Below are positions 45,423 through 58,110 of a stretch of 64,000 bases of DNA, piece after piece; the stretch's first letter is position 1; each line of letters opens with the position of its first letter. The stretch spans positions 270,578 through 334,577 of the forward strand of contig JBBHKE010000813.1 of NCBI GenBank assembly GCA_037447655.1, given 5' to 3'. Made by a program: the position numbers and the translations under genes. Source of the stretch: Zygnema cylindricum (taxonomy: Eukaryota > Streptophyta > Zygnematophyceae > Zygnematales > Zygnemataceae). Below the pieces are notes generated by a model that was not told where the DNA came from, made no database searches, and saw only the letters and a program-made list of their open reading frames with translations.

Positions 45423-48400
45423 ATGCCTATGGAAGTTTCCTTGAATGAGCCTCTCCTTGGCGAACCTGCCACTGGACCTGCCACCGAATCTGACAACTAT
45501 GGCTCGGAAAAAGTTTGCAACAGGAAGAGTAAAGGCCTAAATGTTTTGCCTTACGCCCTTTTAGCAACCATTGCTAATTTCTGCTTTGGATACAACATAG
45601 GGTGAGGAGGTTTTTTATAAAATGCACTGTTTCATTTATTTTTTATTTTTTTTATTGTTCTAAAGTGTACTATTTCAATTCGAAAATTGTTTATCCATAC
45701 TATTTTTTTTTTTTTTTTATTGACTTTCTTTTTTTTTCCTCCATGTTGAATTGACTGTTCCGAACATCAATTCCTTTTCAGAATTTAATTTTAGTTTCAT
45801 TCTTTTCTCTGCTCAATATTACTTTTTCTCTGAAGCTGTTAAAAAAAGCTTACAAGAATTGAATAAATTACTTTAATTTTGGAAATTTCTTGTAGTCCAC
45901 CGCATAACTGTGTAAATTTTTTTCTTTCAAAAGGAGAAAGATGATAATGTTGAATTCACAGGGGAGCTGTTGACAATCAAAGAGATGTTTTTCAGATTTT
46001 TTTGAATCAGCTTTTTGTGTGTTACAATGCATAAAGGAATATGTTGGTCGCTCGAAAGCTCCAGATTATAATGTGATTTTTTTTCTCATTTATTCTTTCA
46101 AACGTTATCTGCCTTTTGTAGTGGCTTTCTTTCTTTATTTATTTCTTTGAACAGTATGTTTTGAAATTTTATTTCTTGATCGATGTTTGTGGTGTCTATA
46201 TTTGATCATCAGGGTGATAACAGTCCAATTTCTTTTGACATTTTCTTTTTCTTTTGCTGTGTTTCTTGTTAAAATAGGGTGACCAATGGCCCTCTCGAGG
46301 CCATTTGTAAAGAATTGGGATTTGCTGACATCCCTATCTTGAAAGGAATGGTAGTCAGCGTTTTTTTGATTGGTGCCTTTATCGGCAGTGTTTGCGGAGG
46401 CTGGTTAGCCGATTTAGTCGGTAGACGTCGAAATCTGCAACTGGACACCGTTCCATTAGTCATAGGCTCCCTATTAAGGCAAGTTAATTTAACTTGTACT
46501 TTCTAATCAACTTCTTTCATTATGATGGATATTGCATTTTTGTTTTGCTTTCACAGTTTTTCTGTGTTTGGCGAGTATTGATGTGATTTGCTGGTTAACT
46601 CCAAAGTACCGGAGCCATTTTCATGGGGATCAGTATCATATTCTGAATTAGCAGGAAAGATTGTGGGCTATTCTTACTGATGGTTTGAAATGTAGGTTGT
46701 AAATTCCTAATTTAACAAGAAAAGAAATGTTTGAACTATACTGATTTCAAGTCGACAGCGTTTTTGACTCCTGATTAGCAGAGATGGTAAGAGTATACTC
46801 CCACTCAAATGTAAATCTGGAAGGTATTCAGTTTTGTTGACAAAGTTTTAAAAAGTTCCGCGCTTCTGCAGATACTGTTTCGTGTTCGTGAAGTGGTTTA
46901 GACCATAATATGTTTCCAGAGAAACTTATAGTCCATTCACATGGCACATTATCAGCAGTGTATTTCAAACAATTTCTACAACTTTTGGTTTAATGGAACT
47001 TGTAGTTACCTTTGTGTGAAAAAACATGGACAGTGTACCGATTACGATCCCCGTGTGTTTCACACCATTCCAATGTCTACCTGCCTTTTTCCCGTTCTCA
47101 CTTTCTCCTCCTGTACTTGTTGTGGTTCCTTTTCCCTTCCCTTCCCTCCCTCCCTTTTTTTTTTTTCCAGTGCAACTGCTCATACGTTCTCGCAAATGAT
47201 CGCGGGACGGCTATTGACAGGATTTGGAGTTGGAGCAGCTGCCGGTTTTTCTGTGGTTTACATATCTGAGGTTTTATCTGCAAAACTTATAAATTTTCCT
47301 ATCACTGTGGTGTACATGTCTGTGGATTTATAGACAAACGTTAAAAAGTTCCTTTCCTGTCTATCAATTTGCAGTTTGTAGTTTGCAGTTTCCATGTTTT
47401 GATTACTTGGAGAAGATAATTGGTTTATGGTGTGTCTTCTGTTGTTGAACTTTCTCTTGTCTCTGCCGTGTGGCCATATTTTAAAGTGTTCCATTGTTTT
47501 TTTTGTTTTTCTTTGTTTTTTAAATGGTTTTCAAGGATTTTGGTCTCCAGTTTTCTGGTTTCTTTGCATCTCCCCTTTCTGGGAATATACTTGACTGTTC
47601 TACACTTGACTGAATACGCGTGACTGTTATTTTTTCTGGCATCTGGATTCACAGTTTGAATCACCGAAGTCGATGGATCTTGAGACATGACAGGAATACT
47701 CTCAAAAACCTTTCTCTCCCTCCTCCCCTTCCCCCTCTCTTCCCATCCCTCTCTCCCCCTACCTCTCTCCCTCTCTCGCTTTCTCCGCTCTCTCTCCCTG
47801 ACTCGCTTTGGATTGCAAAATGCAGATTTCTCCAGTTCAGTATCGAGGAGCCTTTGGGTGTCTTTGTCAAATCAGTACTGCCTTGGGGAATCTTACTTCC
47901 CTCCTTTTGAACATTCCTTCTGCAAACAATGACCAATGGTGAGTGCAAAAGTGATAAATGAAGAAATTCAAACTTTTTAAGTTAAGGTAACAGCCATTTA
48001 TGCTCTGTCTTAAAAAAATTGTGTGTACTTGGTTCAGAAGATAACGATCGAAATGCAGCCATATGGTGGTGCAGCCATATTTCAAATTCTTCTTAAAATT
48101 CTTCAAATTAGTGGAGTAGTGAGGTTTTGTGACTAATATGGGCGTTTTGTTTGTGATTGACGGCGTATACCATTTATCAGGTGGAGAACTCTCTTTTGGG
48201 TTGGTATTATTCCGGCTTTGTTACTTGCCTTGGGAATGCAATTTGGGCCTGAGAGCCCAAGGTGGTTGAGTCAGGTAAAAGGCAGTAAACATTTATATTC
48301 AGAGAATAGGAGGTTTAACATCCTCATAACATTTGTTTTGTCCAAAAAACCAGAATTTTTACTGTCCACAAGAAACCAAATCGGAGTTATATTATGCTTG

Positions 48401-51400
48401 TTGTTTTAACTTGGAAAACCCACCCGAATTGGGTTTATGAACCGGAAATTTGAAACTACTTAATGGGTATTAAGGAATGCAATAGAAAACCAGCTATGTT
48501 TTAAGTTTCATGGTTGACTGTGTTGGTCTTAAGGGTGTCCGCTGGAACGCCTCTAAGAAAAGTATGTCGCTGGAGCTGTCGACATTATTGCAAGCTTTAG
48601 TGATAACTGAATTTTGAAAAATGAGAAACTTAAATGAATACCTGGAAAAGTATCTGTCAGGTTCTGGAAGTAAAGCTTAGTTATAATGTAGTATGGACTG
48701 GCAGTGTCTGTCTTTTCAGATCATGTATTTGCATTTGTATTTTATGGTGTGTCAAAAAATCTCTGGACACATATGGGCTGTGCATGTACAGAAGGGTAAA
48801 TGGGAGGAAGCGAAAGAGACATTAACTTGGTTGATGAGTGCGGCTGAGGCGGAGACAGCCATGGATGGGTTGAGAGATGTGGAGTCAACAAAGGTAGATC
48901 AGCAGGACGTTTCTTGGAACGAACTTCTTTCGATTCGTTATCTCAACAGTAAGTGACATATCTTCCACTATTCATCGCTTTGTAGTATTTTCTGCAATAG
49001 GATTGTGCTTTTTTAATTACTGTTACCGTGATAAGCTTTTTCTAAGAAGTTTATGATGAGCCGGTTTTGATTCTCACTGATTGCCCGTTCTTTTTTTCCT
49101 TTCCCTCTGCCACACCTCTTTCTGTTCTTTTCATGTCTGCTTAAGCATTGTTTCATTCTTCTTCCATCTTTCTTTGCCACTCTTGCCCTTCCTATCTCTC
49201 CTTTTTAGTCTTCCCCGTTCTGTTCGTTCCCGTTCAAGCTTTACTTTTCATTATTCCTCCCTCTATTTCTGGCCTCCTTTCCTTTTTGTCTGTTTGTTTT
49301 TTAACCATTGTTTCTTTTCCGTCGACCGCCCTTTCATTTTTTTTTTTTTGGCAGTTCTATTCATCGGTGGGATGCTCTTCATTTTTCAACAGTTCTGTGG
49401 AATTAACGCTGTTCTCTACTTTTCCACTACCATCTTTCAACAGGCTGGAATTTCCAATTCTGCGACTGTCAGTGTCGCAATCGGGGCCGCTGTCTTCGCA
49501 GGTGAAAAAATACAAATTTTCAAAAATTACAAACATTCAGAAAAAATTTCAGTGCAAGACCATTTTATGAAAGAAAATGTTTCTAGCATCAGAATTTTGC
49601 CTGAAAAAGATCGTGCATCATGTCTTTGACCGCCAAAGTTTAGGAGTGCGATTATGCTTTTAACTTTGAAAAACTCATCCATGGTTTCGTTTCATTCACT
49701 GGTGATTATAAAGGGATCTGTTTCATCATATGCCAGTGTGTGAAGCTGGAAACTGGGAAAAAATAAGTTTTTATGAAAGTCGTAAAGTCTTTTAAGTCAT
49801 AGTCCTAAATCTTGAGGTTGCACAAAATGTAGGAAATGTTTGGAATGTCCTTTTTTTTATTCCAATATTAGTTTAAAAAAAATCGAGTTAACACTAAATG
49901 CAGAGAAAACAATGTTGGAATCTGTCTGTTTCTTCATTCCCGTGTCATTTATCTCCTCATCTCGTTTTGTTTTTTAGATTTCTTCAACAAGTTATGGGTC
50001 TGAGTCTGAGCAGCTTGCAAATTAAGCCAGGTGGATCCGCTGAATATTTCTTTCGGTATACTTTATTTATTGTATGTGTTTGCTTCCGGGTAGTTCAATT
50101 TACTAAAGCCTTTTGTATGCAATATCTTCTGAAAGCATGCTGACTAGTTTTTTTTTTTTTTTGGATTAGGAGCGGTAACGGTGGTTCTGCTCGTCGATTT
50201 TGGAGGACGACGACGTCTCCTCATTGGAAGCCATCTGGGAATGGTAATGTTGATTTTAGAGGAATTTTCAGTGTGGTCCATCGTTTGTACTAAAGATGTA
50301 GGTAAAGTGTTTTATTTTTTCTGTGAACTGTATAATCGGTTTTGTGGAAACAGAACAATGTTTAATTTTTCAGAAGGATAAGTACTTGTCACATGCAAAC
50401 AGACCCTGTCAAGAAAATTATGATTGTTGGGTTAAAAATGGCATGAAATAAAGCGTGGATTCAAACTGTCTTTCATTACTTATGCAGCGATATTGAAGTC
50501 TTAGAACAAATAGCTTTCGTAGATGCAGCATCTTTCGCCAACATTAGCGTGGTACTAAGTAGCTAGAAACCACGTCTATTTAGTTTACTTCACGTAAATT
50601 GGGTAAATATGATAACTGTAAGATCCACATCCTGAAGTCCGAATGCTTATTACACTGATAGTTCAATACATAAATTTCTACATAATACATATCTTCGATA
50701 TTTTAGAAAATATACTCTCAAATGACTTATAAATAGCCATGGTCCACTCTAGTTCAAACAGTGATGAATTGCTGTCTTACAGTTGTAACGAACTTTCAAG
50801 TGCTGTCATTGGAACACTAGCCAAGTTACATACACTCCTATGTGTTCTGTGCATTCCACCTTTTTATCTTCAATTTGTGGAAAATCAAATGCTCTGTAGT
50901 TCAATTTAGGCAGCTAAGTGGGATAGAATAGAATTTCTCATTCAATACCATGGGCTTAGTAGTACATGGTTGTGAAATGCACTCGATCTACAAGAATCGT
51001 ACCATTGTTAGTGAGGATTGGCAATTGTAACACACCAAAAGTGTGTTAACAAAAGCCAAAGTAGTATTGATGAACAGTTCTTATTGTTATTATGATGGCA
51101 CAAAAAGCCCTACTTGAATAGAAGTTAACAAAGCAGGTTAAGTTCGATAAGAAAGATAGAATAGGATAACTTAAAAAGAGTATGGAGATCTATGTTCATG
51201 TAATGTCTCTGATGGGAGACATTTGGGGAAAATATGGGGTGTTTGCAGGCGATTTGTTTAACCATTGGAGCTTTAGGGATGGTATTGCCTATCCCAAATG
51301 ACATCTCCCATATGCTTTCTGTTGTCGGTACCCTCGGGTGAGAGTTTCGATGCCTATTTGTACTTTAAAAATTCCAGCAGTAGGCATCATACAGGAAGCC

Positions 51401-52502
51401 AGGATACTCATCTTTTAGTCATCACTTTCTTTTAAACATCAGGATTTCAGAAGCATTTGCTGTCGGAGAAAGCTCAGATAAAGCCATACAATATTTTTTA
51501 AAATCTCTAAAAAATATGCTCTCAATATTCTGTTTCAGTAGCCTGTACATACTTTGCGACAGAAACTTGGGGCTCAGCACATTGGGACCCCAAAGCGGTC
51601 ATTTCAAGAAAGTTTTCAATGATTGAGCTTTTTACAACTGTCCAGATCAGAATCCTACAGCCGTAAACCACCCAATCATGGCAATCGACCGTGAAATGAC
51701 CGCTTTGGGGCGCAATGGGCCGGGGAGAATCACAGACTTTGCAGAGGAAAATTAAGTGAAGAGGATGATGTAGCGAATTTTGATCGTAGATTGGCCTGCT
51801 ATTCTGTTTACGAGGATCAACATTTTGTATTACAAAAAGTTTAACGCCTTTTGCTCATAGAACGTTATTGGTTCACAGCAAATGTTAAATTGAGAAGCGA
51901 GCTAAAAGAAATATTTTTCAATGGTTGTCGTTTTTGGTTCAGGTATGTTTACGTTTTTTCGCTGGGAGCCGGTCCTATCACAGGAATGGTTATTTCTGAG
52001 CTGGCGAATACTCGGATTAGAGCCAAAGTGATGGCTTTCAGTCTTGGCGTCCACTGGGTGAGTCCAATTTTTCATACCTTCTCTTTCTTTTCCTTTTTCT
52101 TTTATGGAAAATGGACAAGTGTTGCGAAAACAGCTTTATACTAGCAATAAAAAGGTTCCCAACATATGGACAGGCATCCTTAAGTGGAAAGTTTTTTTTC
52201 TTTCAAGAAATTGCAACCACCATTCACCACCAGATTTTAAAAATATATATATTGAATAGTTGTGAGTCCTCGGGTTGATAAGATCTCTAGTTTTATGGTC
52301 CTTTGGTTTGCAGGTTGCAAACTTTTTAGTCGGGTTTTTGTTCCTTCAAATGGTCGAAGTTTTTGGTTTACCTTCAGTATATACTGGCTTCACATTTTTT
52401 TCGATACTCGGCGCCGCTTTCGTCTTTTTCTTCATCGAAGAAACAATGGGAAAAAGTCTTGAGCAGATTGAACATAGCAGTCATAGAGTACCTTATCAGT
52501 AG
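45423..52502 (+). CDS. Sugar porter of the plastidic glucose translocator (pGlcT/SGB1) type, 11 coding exons
   Basis: MFS hexose transporter, predicted 12 membrane spans. Exons: 45421-45601 (ATG 45423), 46278-46478, 47171-47270, 47826-47938, 48181-48274, 48792-48948, 49355-49501, 50170-50243, 51249-51337, 51943-52057, 52314-52502. Phases agree throughout and give 485 residues. Motifs: DLVGRRR (105-111), GRLLTGFGVG, YISE joined to ISPVQYRG, PESPRWL (221-227), QQFCGIN (293-299), DFGGRRR (340-346), SLGAGPITGMVISE and EETMGKS (465-471). The set fits plant pGlcT/SGB1 better than STP or vacuolar types. The N-terminus holds EPLLG, a possible dileucine sorting signal, and no clear transit peptide, so plastid location is not shown. 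Intron 46479-47170 begins GC. The 47271 donor (GTTTTA) is weak. An upstream in-frame exon may add residues. Confidence 0.93.
46479..47170 (+). other. GC-AG intron in the transporter
   Basis: Only the split AG|GCAAGT at 46478/46479 joined to CCAG|T at 47170/47171 preserves the conserved reading (GSLL to SATAHTFSQM). The remaining donor consensus, AAGT, is strong, as expected for GC introns. Confidence 0.85.
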
Positions 52503-53003
52503 TCTTTAATCATATGAAAACTTTTGGACATTAGCAGTAGGTTGCTCCAAAGCCTTCGTCATTGGGAGGATTTTGGGTTTATCCAGCTTTAAGATCGAGA
52601 GTCCTCAGTAGAAAATGGGACCATTTTTGTAGAGAAAGTATCTTCGTGAAGTAGTTTGGAATCTTCTTATTCCCTTTTAAGTATGTGAGGATACCAACTC
52701 ACAGCAAGATAAACAATTAGATTGGAAACAAAATACAGAAGCTGAACGAGGGAGGGAATTAGTGTTAATCTGTGATACGTTGATAATAAATTAGATCTCT
52801 GTTTAGAGGATTGATACTAAATTTGAAAATAAACTTGTATGGGAATCAGAGTGAACTTGATTGGGAATAAGAGTTTGTCCATCTTGAGTCGTGGTCTTCT
52901 TAAGAGGGTAATTTGAGAAAATAATTTGACGAAATCGTGGTAACAAACTGTTCTTATCCATTCTGCCTAAACTAATCTGTAATTGTACTAAATGGAACTA
53001 ATA
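52503..53003. other. 3' flank of the transporter
   Basis: Probable 3' UTR and intergenic DNA. AATAAA occurs at 52787-52792 and again at 52829-52834 (AAAATAAAC). No further coding sequence. Confidence 0.45.
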
Positions 53004-53191
53004 CACCGTGAATTGTTATTTGCGTTAATATCACTAATCTGGTCCCTGATTTTTTAGCCCTTGGACATAAAGTAGTGTTAATAGTTCTAATTTCTTATTT
53101 TTTCACGCTAATCTGGTAAGTGGTCAAAAATCGTTCACGTTGCTCGGACCTAAATCAAAAGTAATCACACTAAATTAATCGATTCACGGTG
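53004..53191. mobile_element. TA-flanked MITE at the start of copy A
   Basis: TA-CACCGTGAATTGTTATTTGC to AATCGATTCACGGTG-TA. About 188 bp, no coding. Confidence 0.8.
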
Positions 53192-55142
53192 TATCAGATT
53201 AAGTCTTTTGGGTTCACAATAGTCAGAGGGTTTTTGCAGTTGTGCCATAACAAAGCGAAAATAGAAACAGGTGTGGAACTGGAAAGCATATTATCACTCC
53301 AGAAAAATGTTCGCCTTCCTTTAACACGTTGTTTGTGAACCGTTCTCAATGCCATGTTGTTAAACACTCGATTGTTTATTTGACTAAATGGAATTGGAGA
53401 GGGTTTTTGGATTCTTCGAAAAGCAATTAAATTACGGTTAGGAGTTTGACCATCTTTGGATGCATCAATACTAAAAAACATGAAGTTAATTTTGTAGTTT
53501 TGTCTTTTTTAACTGATTTGGACGATTTGACCTTTTTGTTTTCTTGGTAGTTTGTCTAAAGTAGTAATAATACCATAGTTAGTTTTTGGCTAATCGTTGT
53601 TACTTTAGATTGGAATGTTTAATATTATAATGGTTTTGCTTTTATACCACAAGTGCTGAATAGGGCATAATGGTTCAACGGGAAAAGAGATATTGAGTTA
53701 CAACAGTGTATAAATGTCTCTGTTGATTTACATATATGTAAACTGTAGGTGATGGCAAACAATCTATGTACAGGAATAAAATGAAAGGCAAAATGAAGAT
53801 GAAACACGAGATAAGCTAACAAAACCTGAAAACTTTTCAAAAGACAAACGACAATCAAATGGACAAACGAAAAAATACAATTAAAGCCTCATAAATCAAC
53901 AAAATGAAACCAACAAGACCTAGTAAAACTATTGTCCGTCTCAACTCTTAACTTAGCTATGCACTCTGAAAGGCGAGTTACCTTGTTCTTTTGCGCGCTC
54001 ATTTAATATTACGTTCAAAAATGTTCATCCTGCTTAAGAATACAATGACTTTTTAGAGGGCTTAATTAAAGTGATGATGTCTACAATATTGCGACCTCTA
54101 CAATTTGCATTAGGTATGTTTATGATTATTTGTTGACACATATGAGGTTGCTCACTTAACTTTTATCGCCACCTGTAAAATAACGATCGGATAAAGATAA
54201 GAAACCATAGTGGATAAAAATAAGAAACCACAGTGCAGGACGTAACGGTTGGTCTTAAAGGTTCTATGTGGCAAGAATCACTAGCTTAACACCTAACAAC
54301 AAATGTAAAAACAAAACTTTTAAAATATACACATTGTACACACACACACAAATATACCATCACGCTTTCTTGATTACTATATACTCATAAAAAAAATATG
54401 CTGATCAGTGTGCATTTGGGTCGGGCATATATAGGTGTGCATCTGATCGTTTTGGTAAGCACCATTTTCTTTGACAATTTCCTATGCAAATGGTTGGAGT
54501 CCTCCACCGAGTCTTCTTGCCACTTTCTACTCTTACTATGTCAATGTGTGTAGCAGTTGTTATTCGGCGAGCGCGAGTGCTCTCCTCCGACGAAGCACGA
54601 TGGTAGATGACAGACGGGGGTACCAAGGGATCCAGTCCATATCCACATTGTAGACCTTAGTGTTTGTAGGGTTGTCATCCAGTGTGTAAGTTTCTTCTCT
54701 TTGTGGAGTTGTAATTAGTTTTGATGGTTACTTGTTTTAGTTAGAGTTGCCTTTTTGTTTGTTCTCTATGCCTTTGCCTATTTTTTGTTGACTCGTGTAG
54801 TCTTTAAATGGTTCGTTATTCTTTTTTACCCCTTCTCGTACCCCTATGGTTTTTCCATCACAAGTTTTGCAATAAAGATACGTTGGACCTTTTTCATTAC
54901 GCAATCCGATTACAAGTACAAATGTTTTTGTCGTTAGTTTATGTTTCATAGTTTATAATTTGTAAGTTACGGTTACGGATACGTCCATATGGTAAATTTC
55001 AAAGTTTGATGACTTTTGCGAACACTTTCTCCCATACTAAATGCAAACGGATATCCGTGTGAAAACATGAAGTGGTGGCTTGGGTTCGTGGCCACAAAAA
55101 GGTTGTCACACCACATGATTTGCGTTCCTTGCTGCGTGAAAT

Positions 55143-56240
55143 CTAACTCTTCGAGAAAAGCTTTAATCTTAAAAGTTCCCTCGATGCTACACTAGCAGCC
55201 ATGTATTCGGCTTCCGTTGTAGATTGCGCTGTGACCATTTGTAGTTTGCTACTCCAATTGCAGGTGCCACCCCCAATTATTTGTCCATAGGGGACTTTGA
55301 GACATAAACCCTTTTTTTTACGTTCGCCGTAGGAGTGAGGGAGAGGGGAAAAGATAAAGCGAAAGTGGAAAAGAGAAAAAGGGAGAAAGAGAGCGAGAAA
55401 CTGAGAGTTACATGTAGCCTCACAAAAAAAAAAAAAGTGAGAGAGAGAGAGTGATGAAAAAAAGGGAAGTAAAAAATTGAGAGTGAGAGGGGAAAAAGGA
55501 AAGGGGCACAAAAAAATAGAGAAATAGAGGGGGGGGGGGAAGGAAGGGAAAAAAAAAAGGGCTCGAGTAAGAAAAAAAGAGAAATGGATAAGAGGGAGGA
55601 GGAAGAAAGAAGGAAAAAAGAACTTCCAATTCACGCTCTTTCCTTTCAAGTTTCAACCAATACTCGATATGAGTTGCGAAACCTTTTGCATCTACCAAGC
55701 CAAATTTTCCCAACATATTTCCTATAACTTATTTTTGAGTTAAACTTTATTATTCTATTTTCTTTATTTTTTTCTACTTGAATTCCAATGATGTATTTTG
55801 CCTCGCCTAAGTCTTTCATTTCAAACTGTAAATTAAGAGTTTGTTTTACTGCAACAACTCTTTTTTGTTCCTCCTAACTCTTTTGTGTTCCTCCTAATTA
55901 GTAGCAGATCATCAGCATACACATCAATAAATATCACCTCACCAAAATTGTCACGACACACCACGTATACGGAATGATCGAAACCAAGTCTATTGAATCT
56001 TAAACATGTTAGAAACTCATCTAATTTTCGTTTCCATTGTCCAAGGGCCTGTTTCAAGCCATACAATATTTTTAGCATCCTACACACTAAGTCTGCTTTC
56101 ACTAATTCCTCATGCATTTCAAACTGCTTTATGTGAATAACTTCATTTAATTTACCATGTAAAAATGTTGTTTTCACATCCATCTGGTAAATATCGAAAT
56201 CCTCTATAGAAGCTAAAGTAAAAAAAATGCGAATAGATGG
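55143..56240 (-). pseudogene. Ty1/copia reverse transcriptase and RNase H remnant (copy A)
   Basis: On the minus strand: VVRFPSIRIFFTLASIEDFD, YQMDVKTTFLHGKL, VCRMLKILYGLKQALGQWKR, the YADD box in FIDVYADDLLLI (near 55905-55935), FEMKDLGEAKYIIGIQVE, and after a purine/pyrimidine-biased stretch the RNase H part STTEAEYMAAS near 55170-55230. Stops and a low-complexity insertion of about 300 bases (55320-55620) break it. Gag and protease were not found. Confidence 0.85.
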
Positions 56241-56289
56241 AAACCTCACAACAGAAAAAGTGTATATAGATAATTCATTCTTTCTTTGA

Positions 56290-56460
56290 ATTAGATGAAG
56301 TCGTTTACATGAAACAACCTGAAATGTACGAGGAAGTAGGGGAAGAAAACCAACTGCATAAGGTTCTAAAATCTTTGTATGGCATGAAACAGGGTCGACA
56401 ATGGAATCGAAATGTAGATGAGTTTCCGACAGGTTTGACATTCGCAAAACAACAAGAAAA
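56290..56460 (+). pseudogene. Copia reverse transcriptase fragment of opposite orientation (copy A)
   Basis: DEVVYMKQPEMYEE and LKSLYGMKQGRQWNRN on the plus strand, a second and different copia RT facing the minus-strand one. Its upstream part, present in copy B, is deleted here. Confidence 0.8.
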
Positions 56461-56577
56461 AACAAGTACAATACGGTACAAAGTACAAATTAATCGAAAT
56501 CCAATGTAAATCGTCCACGTGGAAATTCTCCAGTAATATACTGAAAGCGTACGAACGTTATATTTTTGACTTTCTTA

Positions 56578-57528
56578 GGGTACTTTCGCATGTGCTACAA
56601 TTACAATTATTTTCTATCGTTTTCTTCCATAACTTAGAAAAAAACTAGAAAATCTGCACGTACCAAAAAATTGAAATTAATACCGTACAAGTTGCGTTAC
56701 CTTGAAACTTTATATGTACTATAGTTTGTCGTCTAGCACGATGCAGTTTGTCATCTAGTGCGTTTCGACCCACTTTCGCTTCCTTCCAGCTCAACTTCAA
56801 ACTTTATATTAAATCACCTCGCGAGGTGATTTTAAATAAAGTTCCATGAGGTGAGCGAATACACAGATGTTGTCGCACGTGCTAGAAGGTTTTGACATAT
56901 TTTGTGCGCTGAGTACCAAGAAAAAAACCCACTGCACGTTTCTAGCCTGTGCGTGACTTTTTTCCGTGCGTTTTTTTCAGTACAAAGGCCGTGGAGGGGG
57001 TCTCGACCAACGGACGCCATTTTGCAAAAGCGAAGTTCGTGAAAGCGCCTCTCTCTCTCTCCCTCTCCCACTACCGCCACTATCTCACAAATATTGCAAT
57101 GAAAAACGTCAATAATGGTATCAAATGAAAGATCTCTAAAAACGATTTCTTTTGAGTATCTTTGGGCTTGATGGCAAGTAGAGTGAGAAAAGACTAAAAG
57201 ACAAAAAAAGTTTTAGGATTTGTGACGTCGACATTGTCATAATTTGAGCGTGACGTCAAAATGTCACAAACCCTAAACATCTACAATGTCACAAGTAGGT
57301 AGACGTCATCAACCGTCGCTATTTTGTATACGTCATCAATTGTCGCGAGTTTTGTAGTCGTTTACAACCGTCACAAATTACACCCACGTCTACATCCGTC
57401 ACAATCTAAAGTAACGATTTCATTTCTTTACATAGGAATGCTCCGAAAGTAATACGGAGAATCTTCGCTAAAAAACAAAGTTACAACGGAAAATTCGACT
57501 AAAGTTTCGGTTACATGCGAAAGTAGCC
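56578..57528. mobile_element. PIF/Harbinger-like element, 951 bp, TTA target duplication
   Basis: The ends GGGTACTTTCGCATGT and ACATGCGAAAGTAGCC are inverted with one mismatch and flanked by TTA at 56575-56577 and 57529-57531. Copy B lacks it at the matching place (about 62478-62500). Internal repeats contain TGACG and GTCACAA motifs. Non-autonomous; the minus frame 56832-57080 has no transposase motif. Confidence 0.88.
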
Positions 57529-57683
57529 TTAACTAGAACGTTGGACGTTCCATACTAAAATCCTGAAGCAGTGAACAAAGAGTTGAGCGCTGAATATTGT
57601 AGTATAACTGGAATAGATTGTATAGTTTTTAGCTTCTATCTTTAAAACAACTAAAGAATAAAAAACGGTGAAAACAAATGCTA

Positions 57684-58110
57684 CACCGCGCATCGTTATT
57701 AGTGTCAAAGTTTAAATAGTGTGAAAGTAAATATACCGTCATTGACGCTAATTAAGAATTTGAAAATTATAAAAAAAAAGGTTTATTCTAATTTCGGTGT
57801 TAATGCTAATTTGGGGACAGTAAAAATCGAAAATTCTCCGTATGCTTGTACACATTAATATATGTAGCCGTACACAATTTTAAAAATTGTACGACGACGC
57901 CAAATCGAGTATCCGTACCGATCTGACAATTTTACGGCGGTTACGTGTCAAAGCTATACCGCGTAACGTGAAGTTTAATTTCAGTTGTTTTTGTTTGACG
58001 TTTACGGAAAGGGTTAACACGTCCACGTTGCTCGGACCTGAATTGAAAGTAATCATACTAAATTAACCTCTACACTGTATATTTCTTAACGCTAATAGCG
58101 ATTCACGGTG
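57684..58110. mobile_element. TA-flanked MITE at the junction of copies A and B
   Basis: TA-CACCGCGCATCGTTATTAGT to AATAGCGATTCACGGTG-TA. It is longer than its partner because of extra internal DNA. The last 80 bases align with those of 53004-53191. Confidence 0.8.

Larger units (their letters stand above)
53004..57683. repeat. Tandem segmental duplication, copy A
   Basis: It begins with a TA-flanked MITE (53004-53191) and is collinear with copy B from GTTGCTCGGACC through TCAGATTAAGTCTTTTGGGT to AAAAAACGGTGAAAACAAATG at about 57680. It differs from B by a 951-bp Harbinger-like insertion, a loss of about 500 bases of copia sequence near 56288, and many small changes. Confidence 0.85.
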
